DNA from: Sorghum bicolor
Lineage: Eukaryota; Streptophyta; Magnoliopsida; Poales; Poaceae
NCBI RefSeq assembly: GCF_000003195.3
Contig: NC_012870.2
Location: 36,086,741-36,150,740, forward strand
Direction of reading: 5' to 3'
Length of the DNA: 64,000 bases
Shown here: positions 1 through 10,315 of the stretch, in pieces
How positions within the stretch are numbered: position 1 is the stretch's first letter
How the letters are laid out: every line of letters begins with the position of its first letter
Made by a program: the position numbers and the translations under genes
The notes under the pieces: generated by a model
Told to the model about the DNA's origin: nothing
Database searches by the model: none
Seen by the model: the letters and a program-made list of their open reading frames with translations, nothing else

Positions 1-457
1 GGGGTGGAAGTAAACAAGTCCAAAGACTCTCTTTGCCGACAACCAAGCTAGACTCTCAGAAAAAGTTTTTTTTATTTTTTGAGTCCATTTTTTTGTGGTC
101 CAACTAGAATGGAAAAAAACAGTTAGGCTAAAATAAACATCTAAAAAAATAAAAAAAATTCTAACGCGGCAAGGCATGCCAATATCAGAAATATTATTTA
201 AAATAATTCAATAAATATTTTTGTGACACAAAATCTTTGTCAAAGGCTCATGACACTGCAAAATAGGCCTGATGACGTAGAAAATAGTGTCACTAAATGA
301 ACTTGAAATAGGTGTATGACGTATATTATGACGTACAATTTTCAAAGGTCACTAAATTGAAATTCCTAGAAAATAACGTCAAAAAATAGATAATATAGTG
401 ACCTAACGATCCATCGTCATACTAAATACGTCAAAAAGCCACACATCTCTTGTAGTG
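1..457. mobile_element. Terminal segment of a CACTA (En/Spm-class) DNA transposon
   Basis: Read on the minus strand from 457, the boundary starts CACTACAAGAGATGTG, a standard CACTA terminal inverted repeat. Inside it, about 265-440 is AT-rich and repeats short TGACGT / ACGTCA-type motifs in both orientations, as expected for a subterminal region bound by the element's own DNA-binding protein. No transposase coding is visible; the rest lies left of the window. It interrupts the antisense gene of element G1: the uninterrupted homologue is near 4803. The 3-bp TSD would be ATG at 458-460, but the partner is outside the window. Confidence 0.75.
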
Positions 458-2525
458 ATGATTTGCCGGTCTGCTATTGCAACAACCAAAATTTCATGAG
501 TTGAAATATAAAAGGGTACTGGTGGAGTTTTTACCAAAGAATAAAAATTACCGATGAGGTTCCCGTTGCAGCCAATGTACCCTAAAAAGGTAATGTGAGT
601 ATGGGATGAAATCAGTATAAACAAAGAAAGTTAAAAGTACCTTAAAAGCTTGTGCCAGAGTGGCGGCAGCGACCGATGGAGATGTCTTCGACCGTTTGGT
701 GGTTGTCTTTTTGAAGCGCACGTTGCGATGCATCAAAGCCGATAGACTTGGCGCATTGCGGCCGATCAGAGAAATTGGGCCGGATTGAAGAAGCTCGATC
801 GGCCTCCCACTCCTGCTAATTGTCGATGCTGGGTCATCGACCTATTGAAACAAGAATGAATAAGTTGCTGATAAGGTTAAAAATAACAAAGGAACTGAGG
901 TATCAGTAAAAGACTTACAATATTATCGGGGACTTTGTAGTCAGGGTCGATCATGCCGCGATATGTTTGAGCAGATATCCTGAACAGATGCTCCTTCCAT
1001 TCTTCCCACCAATGTTTGTACAGCTGAGTGATGAAGAGAGCTGGAACCCAGTCCGATAGATCGATGTCTATCGTATCGGCATTTGGCTGGAGTTGAGCTA
1101 CCCTAATCTACTCAAGTCTGCCGGTTATTATCTCTCTTGGTTTTACCACATTGGCATAACAATGTCTGATTGGCAGTTGACCAAAAGCCAGTTGGCGAGC
1201 TAGTGCCGATGGGTTGTAAAACTCATAGGTGGTGTTGATATTCTTCCCGCTACCGATGCTATTTACCGGGATTGCTCTCGGAGTGATGATTGCCATCATC
1301 AAATCATTATCCTTGTTGAGAGCATTATCAAAAGGATGGAAGGTGAGCGACAACCTGGTTTCTGGATCTTTATAAGGCATCCATGCTCGTTGATCTTTGG
1401 AGAGGCCGTCATACAGGGTTTGGAAGAATTAGCCGATTTGGTTTTCATTGGAGGTAGTGCCAGGGAGAACTATAACAGCTTCACCATAATTGAGGGGTGA
1501 GCGAGTTGCCAATTCATCATCTGCCAGTTCATAATCTTCGGCGATATCTTTGGGGAATTGCTGGGCAAATAAATCAAACCGAAGACGTTTGTGCATGTGA
1601 ACATTGAGCCACATGTTGATGAACCACCAAGGGCCTCCTAGATTACCGATGGGTTCACCTAGCACAAGTTTCTCGGTTACTTGATGGAGGAGGTGGTAGA
1701 CGGAGCCTAACAAGTAACGGCCAAGAGGGAATCGGCCACCATCGGCTAATCTTTCTGCTGCCGATAAGTAGACGGAGGTTGGTCCTACCGATCGGCCATA
1801 GAAGATGAATTTGTCTAGCCACATATTCAGAAAGATGGCATGTTCTCGCTGACCAATTGGTCCTGTTCTTTGGTACTTCTAAATGTACCCTGACCAACCG
1901 CCGATGTTGCGGGTTTCTACTTTGCGTTCGGCTTTGCGGCCGAATAGCTGGCCGTCATCGGCAGTTGCAATGTCCAAGCCAGTGAGCATGACTACATCGG
2001 CAAGTGTGCGGGAAGCTGGGCCTTGCCCGAAAATAAAGGCATTGAACGTGTCTGACCAGAAGTATGAAGCAGCTCTCAATATTGATTCATTTCTTTCCAT
2101 ATCGGCAATGGATAGCCTGATGCACTGGTCTAGTTTGCGTTCACTCCAATGTACCTCATTTGTGTTGCTAACCCTGAAAAACCAATCTTTCCATCCTTTG
2201 GTGGGGTTTGGCCAGGATCAGAAGGTATCCTTCCACAGATCTAAAGAAAAATTTTCAGCCCTAAAAGGTATCCTATTGGTTTCCGCATTAATCAAATCAG
2301 TAGGATCTGGGTAACCCAACGGACCGAGGCATTGAAGATGGGGTTGTTCGGTAGGAATCACAATTTTCTCGCTCAGTTCCTAAAAATCAAAGATTGAAAG
2401 ACCAGAGAGGAAGGAAGAAGAATAAAAATGCTAAGTAAGTAGACTTGCAAAAAGTAAAGGGTTGTAGTAAAGAAAGAAAAGGATGGGAATAGATTAACCT
2501 CAGGGACGATGAAGTTGACGGCCAT
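458..2525 (-). pseudogene. Antisense plant-mobile-domain (PMD) gene of G1, 3' end cut off by the CACTA insertion
   Basis: A minus-strand gene lying between the (absent) pol and the 3' LTR. Translation resembles the aminotransferase-like plant mobile domain: the stretch near 2085-2030 reads YFWSDTFNAFIFGQGPAS, and FINMWLNVHMHKRLRFDLF follows near 1620. Splice sites fit by eye: exon 1 2525-2499 (MAVNFIVPE), donor GT at 2498, acceptor AG ending 2380, long exon 2 2379-919, strong donor GTAAG at 918, exon 3 841-641, and a 30-nt exon 581-552. Exon 2 has in-frame stops, including TGA near 2222 where the G2 copy has CGA, so this copy is dead. PMD proteins are known both as host silencing factors (MAIN/MAIL family) and as passengers in plant transposons. 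The function here is unknown. Confidence 0.7.
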
Positions 2526-2678
2526 TTCTTCCCGAGGAAGAAGAAGATCGAAGACTTGAGAGACCGTTGGGGGAGATTTTGCTGGGGTTCTTGCACTCCT
2601 CGTCAATACCGCCGCCAAAGAGATGAGTTTGGGGAGATGAAGGATGGCAAGATGGAGAAAGAGTACCGTGGAAGGAAG

Positions 2679-2686
2679 TATTTATA
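2679..2686 (-). promoter_or_regulatory. TATA box of the G1 antisense gene
   Basis: The minus strand reads TATAAATA about 155 nt upstream of the antisense ATG at 2525. The same motif sits at the same distance in the G2 copy (19826-19833). Together with the spliced structure this suggests the gene had its own promoter rather than relying on the LTR. Confidence 0.55.
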
Positions 2687-3076
2687 GGATAAAGTGAGCA
2701 GGGGTATTTCTGACTTATCTCTTTGCCGTATCCGTGAGATTCGAGGATGTTCAGATGGATATGGTAACTGTTTGCATAATAATCAAGGGATTGTGCAGGT
2801 GATTTGACAGCGAGTAATCATGATTTTAGGAGATTTCACTGTGCAAGATCTCCTGGTCGGCTCATCGGTAGTCAACTCTAACAAGAACACATGCCGATAA
2901 GCGGGTATTTAGGAGATTTGGGTCGGGTGGTTGAGAAATTCGAGGTATATGCTGGAAATCCGGATTAAGTTTGTTTGGATTTGACAATTAATTGTTGTTA
3001 GAAGGAAATAATTGTGAAAAGGGCGTCATTATCGGGAAAGAATTTCGGAGCATTAATGATTTTATACTCCGAAATT

Positions 3077-3086
3077 GGGGGGCATG
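3077..3086 (+). other. Polypurine tract of G1
   Basis: GGGGGGCATG lies immediately upstream of the LTR start. The same tract precedes the G2 LTR at 20225-20234, which marks each of these LTRs as a 3' LTR. Confidence 0.7.
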
Positions 3087-3812
3087 TGTTGACACCGTTT
3101 TTAGACACGTATTAGGAAAGTTAATGAAGCTTGAATCGGCAGATGGGAAAGTAATGATTGGCTAACAAGGAGGTTGCTGATGGCTTATAATGCCGATGAT
3201 AAAGCAGCAGGAAGGAGGTATGGTTAAGTCCGATAACAGTGGTTGGTCAGTGCCGATGACCGATATTGACGATTGCCGATGCCGATGGAGGATAATATGC
3301 TGATGATTGTGAAGGAAGACGTGGGAATCGTCAAAGGGATAGTGGTGGTGTACCGATCGCCTAGGATAGATAAATTATTGTTTTCCATAATTGTTAGAGT
3401 TTATTTTTATGTACAAGTTCTGTTTGATTTGGAATTAGAATCCTAGTCGTATCTGGTTGTAACTCTTTAGGATAGAGTATAAATATAGGCCTAGTAGCGA
3501 TGTAAGAAGGGAATCCAATCAATCATACACAAAGTTTTTACATCTATTTTCGCATCTACTTTCGACGACTTCGTCAATTCGCATATTTTCATTTACTTAC
3601 GAGTTCTTAAGAATTCTTCGAGTCATACTCGACGAGTTCTCGAGTTCCGCGTGAATACCTCTTGGCCATGGCATCCGGGCGTGTCGCTGTTGTGAGGACC
3701 AAAGTATTCGAGTTATCACCTTTGTCGATTGTAAGATCAAATCGGCTGGCACGCCTTAACATTGAATCGGGTATTAGCCCTTTGTGTTTGCAGATCCACT
3801 TTTACACCAACA
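3087..3812 (+). repeat. 3' LTR of G1 (726 bp)
   Basis: It runs from TGTTGACACC to ACACCAACA, so the termini form the inverted pair TGTTG/CAACA. A second copy lies at 20235-20956. It has a TATA box at 3478-3485. No primer binding site follows it, so it is not a functional 5' LTR. Confidence 0.8.
3478..3485 (+). promoter_or_regulatory. LTR TATA box (G1)
   Basis: TATAAATA, about 390 bp into the LTR, conserved in the sister LTR at 20621-20628. Confidence 0.6.
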
Positions 3813-5184
3813 AGATCTTTTGTTTCAGCTCATCCCCTGAGGACTGCAGAACGCCGATGCTCTTGTGTTTCTCATCGGTAGTATGCTTTACTTGCAGCAT
3901 CTCCTCTTTGAGCCGGGCATGAGCAGCTCTATCGGCAAGGCGCTGGGTGGCCTTCTGATACTGGAGTTGGCGACTTTCTAGGTGGGCAGCTTGGAAGAGG
4001 ATTTCTTCTGCATCAGCTGGAATTTGGCCATGGAGGGTCTTGAATATGACTTTGGCCAGATCAGAATCATCTACTAGCTGGGCCGTGTCTTGGTGCAACA
4101 GAGCTAATAAGTCTTCCAACTTGGCCTTAATCTTTGCCGATGTGATTCCAACTGCCTGAGAGGAGCTTGCTTCTTCGCCTTCATCATCAGAGATATCGAT
4201 AGCAAAGGAGAATAGGCTATCTGGGGAGTCTTGCTCCTAGAAAAGGAAGAAGATAAGTTACTCTAGATTAAGTGTTGATAGTGCGAAGTTTGGAAAATTG
4301 GATAACTTACTTGCTTCAGGGCGATTTCCTGTCTCTAACGTGGAGATGCAGCTGGTACTATAGTTTGATCAGCTAGGGTTGCCAATGGAATGACTTCAGC
4401 TGAAAAGTTACAAGGATGATTATAGCTTATAAATAAATTCATCAATAATAATTCTGTGATCAGTACTTTACCTTGAGGAGGTATGGTGATTGTCTGTTCT
4501 GGAGGGACGGCTGATGATGTGCCTAGATCATCCGGATCAGCAATCTGTTCAGATACATCGGCTGGTGCTTCTTGCGGCTGGGGTACTGATCGAGGGGGAG
4601 AAGGTACTTCTTGCGTCTGGTGCTCCGATTGAGAAGGAGAGGATGCTATTTGGATGAGGGATACTGGACGAGGTGGAGAGGATGGTGTTGTCTTCTGACG
4701 CTTTGGCTGGGTCTTGGTGCTTTTGGGACCCTGTCTCTTGACTGGAGCTTGACCGGGCTGGGGGGCATCAGCACCTGATGTTTGGGCGCTCTTGGTCTTT
4801 GCCGATTTGTCGGTCTGCTGTTACGACAACCAAAATTTCATGGGTTGAAATATAAAAGGGTACTGGTGGAGTTTTTGCTAAAGAATAAAAGTTACCGATG
4901 AAGTTCCCGCTGCAGCTGATGTACCTTGAAAAGATAATGTGAGTATGGGATGAAATCGGTATAAACAAAGAAAATTAAGAGTACCTTAAAAGCCTGTGCC
5001 AGAGTGGCAGCAGCGACCGATGGAGATGTTTTCGACCGTTTGGTGGTCGTCTTTTTGAAGCGTACATTGCGATGCATAAAAGCCGCTAGACTTGGCGCAT
5101 TGCGGCCGATCAGAGAAATTGGGCCTAATTGAAGAAGTTCGATCGGCCTCCCACTTCTGCTAATTGTCGGCGCTGGGTCATCGA
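3802..5184 (-). pseudogene. Antisense PMD gene of G2, downstream exons
   Basis: This is the 3' half of the antisense gene, matching G1 at 460-845 and extending beyond it. From right to left it contains: the basic exon NVRFKKTTTKRSKTSPSVAA near 5070-5000; a proline- and glutamine-rich low-complexity part (about 4800-4500); an acceptor TTTTCTAG before the segment near 4237; and a helical, probably coiled-coil exon, 4119-3805 (105 aa). The last frame ends at a TAA at 3802-3804, inside the G1 LTR. This stop is supplied by the insertion and is not the natural end. I see no catalytic motif here. Confidence 0.55.
5180..5184. repeat. Target-site duplication of H (ATCGA), left copy
   Basis: ATCGA at 5180-5184 directly precedes the H 5' LTR. 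The same five bases follow the H 3' LTR at 17985-17989. The empty-site sequence survives in G1 near 836-840. Confidence 0.95.
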
Positions 5185-5883
5185 TGTAACACCCAAAAAA
5201 TTTATTTTCAAATTAGTATTTAATTTGGCATAATTATAGGAATTATTTGAGAATTGTTTAGGCAAAATAACAATTTTTAGAATTATTTAAAATAAACTAT
5301 AAGGTCTAGAAACATGAAATGCTGCATTCATGCTGGTGCATAATATTTTGATTGATGGTAAGACTAGGTTGTTTGGTTTAAAAATCAATTCGATAGAAAT
5401 TTATACAAATTTACAGCTCTGAAAAATATAAAAGTGTTTTTCTTTTATTTTTATCCCCTTTACAGATTTTGGCCCTGACCCAAACCCTGGCCCAGCTTCA
5501 CCCCGCGCTCACCCCTGGCCTTGGGCCGTTGGCGGCCCAGCTCCCCGCCCGTCGCCCGCGACGCGCACGCGGCCCAGTAGCGCGGCCCGCTCCGCCGCGG
5601 ACAGCCCACGCGCTCTCCCCCTTCCCCCTCTCACTGCACGGTAGGGCCCGCCTGTCGGCGCTCTCCCTTCCCCTTTCTCTCTCGCTGCACCGTGGGGCCT
5701 GCTCGTCAGCGCCTCCCGCTTTCTTCCTCGCTGAGCCGGGAGCGCGCGGCGGCATTCAACGCCATCACTCCCCCCCTCCCGCCTTCAAGCTCCGATAGAT
5801 GGAGGCCATCAATCGGCCATCAAGCCGCCTTGATGCCGGGCTTAATCGCCCGAGCGTTCGCCCCCTCGACGCCCCTGCTCGCC

Positions 5884-5890
5884 CTATAAA
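5884..5890 (+). promoter_or_regulatory. LTR TATA box of H
   Basis: CTATAAA inside the GC-rich block, conserved at 15438-15444 in the 3' LTR. It probably sets the start of the genomic RNA. Confidence 0.55.
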
Positions 5891-7272
5891 GCTCACGACC
5901 CAGCTCTCCTTTCCCCCTTCCGTTCGTGAACCAAGCTCAATTCCCCCAAAATTCTCCGTCTCCAGGGCGCGGTGGACGCTGCGAACGTGCGCAACGCGTT
6001 CGCCTGGCTATACCGCGGCCGTAGGTACACTCCCCCTCTACCTTTCTTCACGTTTTGGTCGAAACCGAGCTCACCATCGCCGTTTCTCTCTCCCAGTCTG
6101 CCTCGCTCGTGGCCACGCTGCTCGGAGCTTTCCCGGACGCTGCGAACACCTCCAGCGGGACCACGGTATAGCCCCGATGCTCCCCATGTCTTTAATCGTG
6201 AAATTAGGGCGCTCTAACGCCGAATTCGAGCCTCCCGAGGGCGAGGAAATGGCGCCACCGCGGGGCCATCGTTCCGACGTGCTCCCCGCCCTTTCTTTTT
6301 ACCCTATCGCGTTCGCCTCGTCGCGCTGGTCACCGTGGTAGCTTTATTTTTGTTTGGCGTGGCCGGGAACGTGATTCCGGCGAGCTCCGAGGAGCTCACC
6401 TCATCGACGGCAATGGGGCCGCCGTGGTCGGCCTCGGCTCAGGCGAGCGCCCCGCCTCCTTTCACCCAGGGCCATCCAATTTGTTTCTAACGGCCCAGAT
6501 TACATAACCCTTCAGAGTTATGTAACCGGTCCACCGTGGGCCATGGGCGCGGTCCACGGGCGCTCGGTCGGCCAGTCCACGCGCACAGTGGTGGACCGAG
6601 CCAACCCTAGCGCGCCACATGGCCCCCTGTCGGCCAGCGACGCGGTCAGCCGCGGACCACTGGGAGTTTTGCGCTTTAACCCCCTGTTTCAAGCAAATCA
6701 ACCCGCAGTCCAACTTAGTTCAAAAGTATTTCTTTTTAGTCCTGTTTTCTTCCGTTTTAAACCCTGTACTTTTATATAATAGTGCGCGCAGTCCAGAACC
6801 GTTAGAAATTTAGTTTTAGTTCTTTTAAATTCGTCTTTGATTCAGTTTATTCAAAGAAATATTATTCATTTTGTTTTATGCATAACTTTCACGTTTTAAG
6901 TCCGATTAGAGTGATTCTTTCGCTCATGTGTTCGTAGAAATGCGTAGAGTAGATTTATATACTTTTCAGTCACTGTTTTTACTGTTTGGTGTACTGTTCT
7001 AATAGAACTCTATTTGTATGTATGTGATGATTGGATTGGATGCTTGATTGGTGTTTGGATCACGAATAGAAGGAGATCAGGTTGGGGTGGTTGAGGAGCC
7101 GTTTGTGGAGCTCTACCAGGAGGAAACTTTTGAGGAAGGCAAGTGTAATATAGGCTTCCTTGTACCTATGAACATTATTTAATTCATACATATGCATGTG
7201 TCTAAATTGAAATACCTATAAGGACTTTACCTAGATAATTTTGTACCACAAATCCTTGATACCCATGGGAAG

Positions 7273-7318
7273 GTGTGCATTTATTTAGGTAGTTGGTGTG
7301 CATTTATTTAGGTAGTTG
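7273..7318 (+). repeat. 23-bp tandem duplication in the H 5' LTR
   Basis: A 23-bp unit beginning GTGTGCATTTATTTAGG occurs twice, back to back. The 3' LTR (near 16880) has it once, so it arose after insertion or was lost there. Confidence 0.9.
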
Positions 7319-8426
7319 CTGCTATGCTTAAAACTTAAATTAATAAGTTAACCTGATTAATTGGTATATGCAATGTGATAAAATATGTTCTAGTAACTTG
7401 GTTCAGGGGGCTAGAGCTTGGGTTTTGAAAGCTCTAGATTCCTCTCCATAAGGACTTAATCCTGAAGCGGCCACCCAGGAGGTCACGTACAATCCTGAGA
7501 GTCAAATGGCTCTGACCTTAATCATATAACTAGTATGTCTCTAGCAAATTAGTAGTTACCGAAAGGCGCTAGAGGGGGGTGCCTCGTGGTGTATAGATGT
7601 CACTCCTACCTTGGTGTGTACAGTGCCGCGACCACATGTGCCTCTTGAAGGAGGTCGTCTATGCACACTTGCCACTGAAACCTCGTGGCTACTATTTTGT
7701 TAGGGTGACTAGCGAAAGGTTAAGTAGTGGAACCCGGTCACACTTCCTCAGTAGAAGTGGTGTGGGCCTTGCAAACCCCGACACTAGGGAACCACGGCTC
7801 GGGGGTAAAGTTGTACAATTTCTGCAGAAATCTAAAACCTGTTATAACAGCCGAGCTCTCGGTCATGAGCGGCCTGGATCCTTCTTGTTTAGCGGTTACT
7901 TGGCTTTACTTTGGAAGGGTATTAATTTTGATTAATCACTTATGTAACCAGGGTTGGTTTATCATTAAAAGTAGCAAGTCTTGGTTAATAAAATATGACC
8001 AACTAAAATGCTAACCGCTGTTAAACCGAGTCAAGCCTTTGAGCATTCATATACCCCTATGTTACACTTGCTAAGCATGGTGCGCTTACACTTGTTTATA
8101 TTTCAATGAAAATCCCAGATGGGTAACAGATGTGTGTACTGAGGAGTTCCCTGAAGATGTCCAGGACTTCTAGAGTGCTGGTGTTCACCAGTTGGTGTCC
8201 CTGTGGTAGCAAGGGCTTAGCTTTCCGCTTTATGTAATAATGTTGCCAATGAGCAAGACTATGTGAGATGTTTATGATGAATATGCGATGTAATAAAGTA
8301 CTTTACTTTGATATAATTACAATTTATGATAATATGTGTGTTTGGACATCCTGGGCGCACAAATAATTACAGTTTGTGATAATATTTGAGTACTTGGTTT
8401 TGTTATCAAAACTGGGTGCGACAAAT

Positions 8427-8438
8427 TGGTATCAAAGC
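8427..8438 (+). other. Primer binding site of H
   Basis: TGGTATCAAAGC begins three bases after the 5' LTR. It resembles the initiator-methionine tRNA complement TGGTATCAGAGC used by many plant LTR elements, with one mismatch. Confidence 0.8.
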
Positions 8439-8599
8439 TTAGCCTGACTCTAGGACGATCAGCCTAGTTAGAAATGGACGTTCTTAGGGTCTTGAGCACT
8501 TATTTTATTAATTATTTTCTTATAAAATTATTGCTTATAATCTGCCTAATATCTATTGAGAAAATTATTTTGTTCTAATCCTCATATCTTTTCTTATAG

Positions 8600-9595
8600 A
8601 TGGCCCATACGAAGTGGACAGCTCGCAAACGTGTCATCATTCCCAACAAAAGGACAAGGTTCACTCTAGGCAAGCGCGTTTCCCCGCATCTGGTTGAGGC
8701 ACTGAGAGACATGGAGGAGGAGCCACAAGAGGAACAAACCATGGCTGTACCCATGGATGAGGATGCCGAGGAGGAAGCCATGATAGAGGAACCTGTTGAA
8801 GATGAGGACACCGAAGAGGAGCCCATGGAGCAAGATGAACAAGAGGGTGCTGGTGACCCAGACAATGGAGATAGTTCTGGCAGCTCTAACTCGGACGACC
8901 ATGACAATGGTGGTGATAATGGTGACAGTGATGGAGATAGCCGTGATCACCATGCCGCGCTTCTAGCAAAGGGATGGACAGTGGTGATCCATTTTGACTT
9001 GCATGGTGACACCTACTACCACCCAAAGCTCCTTACTCTCGCACGTCGTTATCACACCTGGTGTACCGTACAGTACCGCACTGAGCATTGTTCCCACCCC
9101 GACTACATTGGTTTTTGGGAGACTGAAGCTTACATCCGAGAAGGAAGTCGGGTGTGCTACATCTACCGTGCGATCACCGCTAGGACTACCCGCGCAGCAG
9201 CTATCCGGGACGTTGCCCGGCAGGACCTGGTGGTAAACCGCGATCGCCACTTTGCTGATATTGCATGGGAAGAAGATCGCTATCTACCTCGCCGGCGGAG
9301 TGGTCAGACATCCTGCAACATCGCTGCACCACTTAGGGTAGGGAACCCCAGGATCCGACCCACCTTGGCATGCTTGGCTCAAACCAACACTGACTTAGAT
9401 CGAGTCTCAGATGAGCTAGATGCCCTGAGGAAGGCCTACCTCGAGTTGGCTGTTGAGAACGCCATGTTGAAGCAACAGCAGGGGAGTCATGTTGAAGAAG
9501 TACCACTCATCCTCGCAGAGTCACCCCCAAGGAACCATGAGGACTCCAACACCAGCACCAACCTTGACCCTAAGGAGGATTTTTCCCACTTGTAA
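8600..9595 (+). CDS. ORF0 of H: accessory protein upstream of gag (331 aa)
   Basis: An uninterrupted ORF between the primer binding site and gag, ending TAA-free of internal stops at 9595. Seen: the N-terminus MAHTKWTARKRVIIP is basic and matches the histone H3 tail (ARTKQTARKS) at 7 of 10 positions after Met, including the residues equivalent to K4 and A7-R8-K9. Residues about 35-115 are strongly acidic (runs of E and D). Residues about 120-240 look folded, rich in W, Y, H and R. Residues about 265-300 look coiled-coil. Rice RIRE3/RIRE8-type elements are known to carry an ORF0 here; its function is not established. It stays fully open while the adjacent gag-pol has five stops. I do not recognise a named domain. 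Confidence 0.75.
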   Translation: MAHTKWTARKRVIIPNKRTRFTLGKRVSPHLVEALRDMEEEPQEEQTMAVPMDEDAEEEAMIEEPVEDEDTEEEPMEQDEQEGAGDPDNGDSSGSSNSDDHDNGGDNGDSDGDSRDHHAALLAKGWTVVIHFDLHGDTYYHPKLLTLARRYHTWCTVQYRTEHCSHPDYIGFWETEAYIREGSRVCYIYRAITARTTRAAAIRDVARQDLVVNRDRHFADIAWEEDRYLPRRRSGQTSCNIAAPLRVGNPRIRPTLACLAQTNTDLDRVSDELDALRKAYLELAVENAMLKQQQGSHVEEVPLILAESPPRNHEDSNTSTNLDPKEDFSHL

Positions 9596-10315
9596 TAAGT
9601 ACGCATAGAGATGCGAGAGTGTGTTTTTATTTTCTACTATTACGTGAATGCATGTTTGTAATAATGCTTAATGGGTGAGTTGGAATTTTGCCATGATTTC
9701 AATGATTGTGGGCATGTCCGCGGTCATTTAGATTAGGGCTAAGGTCTAAGGATAATATGAATAAATAGTTGGGTTTACTTATATCCTGCTGTCCACCCAT
9801 GTTTTTCCCTCTGAGCAGTCTGCCTTAATATTTGTATATCCTGAGTTCTGGATGGTCTAAAAATACAAAAAAATTATGGAATAAAATAGACTTCTATATA
9901 TTTCATTTGACTCTGCAACCACCTCAATATCTGTTACCGTTTGATAGATAAAATTGTTACAAAGTGACCTCTCTGCGCAGTCAGAAATTCCAGAACAGTA
10001 AACGTTGTCGCTTGTTTTTACCTATGTAAACGCCAGAATTTGAGAAAACGATCTGAATGAAAGTTGTAGGAAAATTTACAAACTTTCCAGAAAGTTAAAT
10101 TTCGCAGTCAGACGTTAAACAGAGAGAAAGATATGCTTGTTTTACTTCACTGTGGTGCTAGTGAGGACAGCAGAAAAATACAGAATGCATACTACCTTGT
10201 ACTCACAACATATGTAATCCCGTACTTGATCAGATGGCATAAATTCCAGCATGTTATATCTCTTGAAAATTAAGTATCTTGGACATATGAGACTCATATT
10301 ATGTATCTGGTACAG
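9596..10315 (+). other. Leader between ORF0 and gag of H
   Basis: About 720 bp, AT-rich, with no ORF of note on the plus strand. Gag would need to be reached by reinitiation, an internal entry site or a spliced RNA; I see no clear splice pair. Confidence 0.5.

Larger units (their letters stand above)
458..3812 (+). mobile_element. Element G1: 3' part of a Tat-like LTR retrotransposon carrying an antisense gene
   Basis: The segment holds an antisense multi-exon gene, a polypurine tract and a 726-bp LTR, in that order on the plus strand. It is the same family as the sequence at 3813-20956 (G2). Because the G2 antisense ORF runs straight into the LTR end at 3812, and no primer binding site follows that LTR, I read 3087-3812 as the 3' LTR of a G1 copy inserted into G2, with the G1 5' end left of the window. 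The predicted TSD, AGATC at 3813-3817, cannot be checked here. No gag or pol is present in the window. Confidence 0.7.
5185..8423 (+). repeat. 5' LTR of H (3,239 bp)
   Basis: It runs from TGTAACACCC to GGGTGCGACA. About 5460-6720 is a strongly GC- and CpG-rich block that gives long chance ORFs on both strands; it contains the TATA box and a GTAGGTAC donor-like site at about 6020. The remainder is AT-rich. A 23-bp direct duplication at 7273-7318 is absent from the 3' LTR. Confidence 0.93.

Noticed and set aside
5469..6341. Several long ORFs on both strands in the GC-rich block (also 14913-15771)
   Set aside because: They lie wholly inside the H LTRs, are low-complexity (P, R, S, A rich), differ in frame between the two LTR copies, and match no domain.
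8600..9595. ORF0 as a captured histone gene
   Set aside because: Only the first ten residues resemble H3; no histone fold follows, and the rest is acidic and then unrelated.
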